The notes below the pieces were generated by a model. The model ran no database searches and was not told where the DNA came from. It was given only the letters and a program-made list of their open reading frames with translations. 8,044 bases of DNA from Terriglobales bacterium. GTDB taxonomy: Bacteria; Acidobacteriota; Terriglobia; Terriglobales; Gp1-AA117. Location: the NCBI GenBank assembly GCA_030150795.1, contig JASLFF010000102.1:1-8044 (forward strand), read 5' to 3'. Positions 5,383 through 8,044 of the stretch are shown here, piece after piece. The position numbers were made by a program, and so were the translations under genes. Numbering within the stretch: position 1 is the first letter of the stretch; each line of letters starts with the position of its first letter.

Positions 5383-6219
5383 ATGAGCCGCATAAACAAG
5401 CAGTCATTACTTACTATACTTTTCTGTTTAAGTCTCTCCTGTGCACCGAAATTCGCGTCTGCCCAAGATACTGGTGGCGGGCTGCCGGATAATCCTGCGA
5501 AGTCCACGCGCCCGGAAAGAGACAGCAGCACGTCGCCCGCGGCCCGCGAGGTGACGTGGAAGAGCCTGCCCAAGGATTTTCTGCGCGATCAAAAAGATAT
5601 CTGGACGTTTCCTGTGCAACTGGGCAAGGGACATCATTGGCTGCCAACGCTCAGCATCACAGGCGTAACCGCGGGTTTGATTGTTGCCGATCCGCATGTG
5701 ATGCCTTATTTTCAAGATCACGCAAAGAACCTGGATCACCTCAACGACACCTTTGATCCTTCCATCACGACCGCGGAAATAATAGCGATCCCCACAACTC
5801 TGCTGCTCACGGGGTATGCCCGGCAGGACCGCTATCAGGTAAGCACCGCAATTCTCGCCGGCGAAGCTTACGGGGACTCCGCCGTGGTTGATTTGGTGGT
5901 GAAGGCGATTTCCCGCAGGAAGCGGCCCAGCGACGTTCCTCCTGGAGGCGATTTTCACAACACATTTTTCGCGGGAGGCAAGTCGCCGTTTAAGGGCAGC
6001 AGCTTTCCTTCAGGACATGCCGCCGGGGCTTTTTCAGTGGCTACAGTGATTGCCAGCCGTTATCACAATCACCGCTGGGTTCCCTGGGTGATGTATGGCA
6101 TGGCAACAGCGATCAGCTTTTCCCGCGTGACTACAAGCGCTCATTTCCCGTCAGACGTATTTCTTGGCGCGGCGCTGGGCTATACCATCACTCGCTTTGA
6201 AGTGCTGAAGCCGCGGTGA
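5383..6219 (+). CDS. Exported PAP2-family phosphatase
   Basis: PAP2 enzymes are vanadium-haloperoxidase-fold phosphatases acting on lipid phosphates such as phosphatidate or undecaprenyl pyrophosphate. All three active-site motifs are present: K174-x6-R181-P182 (KAISRRKRP), PSGH at 209-212, and SR-x5-H-xxx-D at 247-258 with H254 and D258. The 278-residue protein starts with a signal peptide (basic SRINKQ, hydrophobic [19 protein letters not shown], probable cut near residue 27), then a Ser/Pro-rich linker to about 55. Hydrophobic segments follow at about 90-103 and 134-144, with more around motifs 2 and 3. The active site is therefore expected on the periplasmic side of the inner membrane or at the outer envelope. 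I chose ATG 5383 over the upstream ATG at 5329 because it starts the signal peptide. The physiological substrate cannot be told from sequence. Confidence 0.9.
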   Translation: MSRINKQSLLTILFCLSLSCAPKFASAQDTGGGLPDNPAKSTRPERDSSTSPAAREVTWKSLPKDFLRDQKDIWTFPVQLGKGHHWLPTLSITGVTAGLIVADPHVMPYFQDHAKNLDHLNDTFDPSITTAEIIAIPTTLLLTGYARQDRYQVSTAILAGEAYGDSAVVDLVVKAISRRKRPSDVPPGGDFHNTFFAGGKSPFKGSSFPSGHAAGAFSVATVIASRYHNHRWVPWVMYGMATAISFSRVTTSAHFPSDVFLGAALGYTITRFEVLKPR

Positions 6220-6245
6220 CGGAACAACCTCCGCGAATCGGGTTA

Positions 6246-6315
6246 CAGATCATGGGCTCAGTCGTCAAACTGATCTGACATTCTCTCTTTGCCAGGCGCA
6301 GAACAATAGAGCCCA
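6246..6315 (+). promoter_or_regulatory. Possible pseudoknot in the leader of the DUF1624 gene
   Basis: In the 100-bp gap before the next gene, CAGATCA (6246-6252) is complementary to TGATCTG (6271-6277). The adjoining TGGGCTC (6253-6259), which would be in that hairpin's loop, is complementary to GAGCCCA (6309-6315), just before the ATG at 6320. The two 7-bp helices would form an H-type pseudoknot that covers the weak ribosome-binding site. Chance complementarity is possible. Confidence 0.25.
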
Positions 6316-6319
6316 CTTC

Positions 6320-7516
6320 ATGGATCAGTTCTCGAACCCCGACACTCGCCTGTTGTCCATTGACGCGCTGCGCGGATTGGTGATGATCATCATGGCGCTG
6401 GATCATGTGCGCGATTTCTTTCACGCCGATGCCGCGTTGTTCTCGCCAACTGATCTCAGCCGAACCACGCCAATCCTTTTCCTTACACGCTGGATCACCC
6501 ATTTTTGCCTGCCGGTGTTTATGTTTGTGGCCGGCATGGGAGTTTATCTCTACGGGCGCAACCGCACAAAAGGCCAGCTCTCGCGATTTCTGTGGACGCG
6601 AGGACTCTGGTTCATTGCGCTGGAACTGACGGTGATGCAGTTTTCCTATAACTTCAATTTTTCCTGGCGCTTTCTTATTCTGCTGTTGATTCTCTGGATT
6701 TTTGGGATTTGCATGCTGGCCATGGCGGCGCTGGTTTATGTGCCCATGCGCGGGTTGGCCGTGCTGAGCGTGGCTGTGATGCTTTTGCACAATTGCCTGG
6801 ATGGAATTGCGGCAGGCAAGTTTGGCTCCGGAGCGTGGGCCTGGAATCTGCTGCACCAGCCGGGCGTGATCCCGGTGGTGGGCAAGCTGGTGCTGGTGAC
6901 ATATACATTTTTGCCTTGGGTGGGCGTGATGGCCGCCGGTTTCTGCTTTGGCCGTATATTCCAACTGGATGCGGAGACGCGCCGCCGGTTCATGCTGAGG
7001 CTTGGGCTGGCGATGACGATTGCCTTTATCGCGCTGCGAGCTGTAAACCACTATGGCGACCCTGCGCCATGGGCGCATCAGAAGTCAGCATTATTTACGG
7101 TGCTATCGTTTCTCAATTGCACCAAATATCCGGGATCGCTCGACTTCATGCTGATGACGCTGGGCCCGGCGTTGCTGGTGCTTGCCTGGTTTGACCGGGG
7201 CAGGTTCAGTCCTGCTAATCCGCTGATTGTCTTTGGGCGCGTCCCAATGTTTTATTTCATTCTGCATTTTTACCTGATCCATGCGCTGGCAGTTTTGGCG
7301 GCATGGCTGCGCTACGGAAGTTCGGCTGCGCGGTTCGTCTTCAATCCTCTGCCGTCGATGGGTGGGCCAGCCAAGTTATTCCCGGCGAACTTTGGTTATG
7401 GTCTGTGGGCAGTGTATGGAGTCTGGCTGCTGGTGTTGATACTCCTTTATCCAGTTTGTCGATGGTTTGCCAACGTGAAAGCCAGAAGGCGAGATTGGTG
7501 GTTGAGTTATTTGTAA
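6320..7516 (+). CDS. Polytopic membrane protein, DUF1624 / HGSNAT-catalytic-domain family
   Basis: This 398-residue inner-membrane protein starts with RLLSIDALRGLVMIIMALDH, the hallmark of the DUF1624 (COG3503) group. That group is related to the acetyl-transferring domain of heparan-alpha-glucosaminide N-acetyltransferase and to acyltransferase-3 proteins; D28 and H29 form the conserved DH pair. Around ten hydrophobic segments are visible, at roughly 15-32, 58-78, 94-112, 117-136, 138-158, 185-212, 226-241, 274-292, 302-324 and 366-384. The family-typical FLPWVGVMAAGFCFGRIF (197-214) and NPLIVFGRVPMFYFILHFYL (300-319) are present. It is proposed, by family relation only, to move an acyl group from acyl-CoA onto an extracytoplasmic sugar or lipid. 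It lies 100 bp after the PAP2 gene in the same direction; both may act on envelope lipids or glycans, which is inference. The ribosome-binding site is weak (GAG at 6309-6311). Confidence 0.88.
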   Translation: MDQFSNPDTRLLSIDALRGLVMIIMALDHVRDFFHADAALFSPTDLSRTTPILFLTRWITHFCLPVFMFVAGMGVYLYGRNRTKGQLSRFLWTRGLWFIALELTVMQFSYNFNFSWRFLILLLILWIFGICMLAMAALVYVPMRGLAVLSVAVMLLHNCLDGIAAGKFGSGAWAWNLLHQPGVIPVVGKLVLVTYTFLPWVGVMAAGFCFGRIFQLDAETRRRFMLRLGLAMTIAFIALRAVNHYGDPAPWAHQKSALFTVLSFLNCTKYPGSLDFMLMTLGPALLVLAWFDRGRFSPANPLIVFGRVPMFYFILHFYLIHALAVLAAWLRYGSSAARFVFNPLPSMGGPAKLFPANFGYGLWAVYGVWLLVLILLYPVCRWFANVKARRRDWWLSYL

Positions 7517-7835
7517 CGGCGGCGATTCTTTGCGGGCGCTAAAGCCAACTAAAGTTAAGTTTTAGGGCATGAATAAACCCAAGCTCCGTTGCATGGCACG
7601 ACTCTGAGATTATTTGTGAGCGCATTCAAATGAGCTAACGCAACTCGCTGAGCTTGCCATGTTCGCCGCAACGGGGCTGAACGCCTGGGGCAGCGCGGAC
7701 ATTGTTTTCTCTAGTTTGCTGGAGCTTTGGCTTATGCGTTGATCGGCAACACAAGTCGTTGCGGACGTGTGTGGCCCCGGAAATAACGGTTTTATACGAA
7801 TCGTCAATCTGCTCCGGGCTGATTAAAATCGAGAC
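7517..7835. other. Gene-poor stretch before mop
   Basis: This stretch of 319 bp has no convincing gene. Its base composition is more even than that of the flanking genes, and stops occur in all frames. The only coding-like trace is the GPGNNG segment near 7767-7823, described separately. The promoter of mop should be here, but I cannot point to a clear one; an AT-rich TTTTATACGAAT at 7790-7801 is a weak candidate. No ModE-type palindrome is visible. Confidence 0.5.
7767..7823 (+). pseudogene. Possible fossil of a YjeF-N / NAD(P)H-hydrate epimerase domain
   Basis: In one plus frame the sequence reads VCGPGNNGFIRIVNLLRAD and then stops. The family's nucleotide-binding motif is CGPGNNGGDGFVxARxLR. 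The match keeps CGPGNNG and the LLRA end but lacks GGD, as after a 9-bp in-frame loss. A stop interrupts the frame 30-odd bases upstream. The piece is too short for certainty. Confidence 0.22.
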
Positions 7836-8042
7836 ATGACTTTATCCGCGAGAAACCAGCTTGAAGGTGTAATTGATGAAATTCAAATGGGCAGCGTTAT
7901 GGCCCACGTTACCGTGCGCGTGAGAAGCAACAAAGTGGAAAGCGTTATTACCCGACGCAGCGCAGAGGAGATGGCTTTGAAAAAAGGAGACAAGGTCAAA
8001 GCCATAATCAAGTCGACGGAAGTAATGCTGCTCAAGGATTAG
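7836..8042 (+). CDS. mop: Molybdopterin/molybdate-binding Mop (TOBE domain) protein
   Basis: The 68-residue protein is one whole Mop/TOBE domain: LSARNQLEGVIDEIQMGSVM (3-22), AHVTVRVRSNKVESVITRRS (23-42), MALKKGDKVKAIIKSTEVML (46-65). These are the hallmarks of molbindins (SARNQL-G, G-V-A-V, IT--S, L-L--GD-V-A-IK-T-VM), which assemble as hexamers and hold molybdate in the cytoplasm. Length matches the stand-alone family (about 65-70). The ATG follows GAGAC closely; the Shine-Dalgarno is poor. The stop TAG is 2 bp before the window end. It could serve molybdenum storage or homeostasis; no molybdate transporter gene is visible next to it here. Confidence 0.93.
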   Translation: MTLSARNQLEGVIDEIQMGSVMAHVTVRVRSNKVESVITRRSAEEMALKKGDKVKAIIKSTEVMLLKD

Positions 8043-8044
8043 CT

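Noticed and set aside
5189..5407. Longer N-terminus for the acyl-CoA dehydrogenase
   Set aside because: MDFQLTDEQ is the usual start of the family, and the extra 73 residues show no similarity and cross the divergent gene's start.
6188..7078. 296-residue minus-strand ORF antisense to the DUF1624 gene
   Set aside because: Gln/His/Lys-rich composition typical of the antisense of a membrane protein gene, with no motif. The sense frame is a clear family member.
7610..7807. Minus-strand 65-residue ORF in the gap before mop
   Set aside because: No motif, Ser/Ala-rich, and no ribosome-binding site seen. It overlaps the possible epimerase fossil on the other strand.

Overview
The window looks like a chromosomal stretch from an Acidobacteriota genome of the Terriglobia/Koribacter kind (inference, roughly 75% sure). 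The reasons are the sequence character of the ExbB/ExbD proteins, the moderately high GC, and short dispersed repeats that read as HRGGAETRRK or FTAKAAKTAK where they run into genes. No taxonomic marker gene is present. There is no rRNA, tRNA, CRISPR array or classical transposase.

Left flank (1-1320): a rearranged region. The minus strand carries the C-terminal part of a DUF6094-type SAM-dependent methyltransferase that runs off the left edge. Its upstream side is cut at about position 510. There a second, diverged fragment of the same family begins in the opposite orientation, giving 98-bp inverted arms at 345-442 and 506-603. That fragment runs straight into an exbB/tolQ gene that lacks its 5' end and also carries a frameshift near position 1000, best explained by a 10-bp deletion. 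An apparently intact exbD/tolR (1322-1786) follows, and its last residues lie in an intergenic inverted repeat.

Centre (1865-5188): a minus-strand cluster in the transcription order acyl-CoA dehydrogenase, GxxExxY protein, MeaB/ArgK GTPase, methylmalonyl-CoA epimerase. Three of the four fit oxidation of branched-chain or odd-chain acyl-CoA through propionyl-CoA and methylmalonyl-CoA to succinyl-CoA. The methylmalonyl-CoA mutase that MeaB serves is not in the window. The GxxExxY gene is the outsider. It encodes a small PD-(D/E)XK-nuclease-like protein and lies inside a 571-bp unit bounded by inverted copies of a 31-bp repeat, one of which encodes its own N-terminus.

Right flank (5383-8042, plus strand): an exported PAP2-family phosphatase, a polytopic membrane protein of the DUF1624/HGSNAT-catalytic type, a roughly 320-bp gene-poor stretch with a possible fossil of an NAD(P)H-hydrate epimerase domain, and a 68-residue Mop/TOBE molybdate-binding protein.

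The recurring theme is that short repeats have invaded gene ends. The exbD C-terminus, the meaB C-terminus and the GxxExxY N-terminus are each encoded partly by repeat DNA. The strongest candidate for something undescribed is the repeat-bounded GxxExxY unit.
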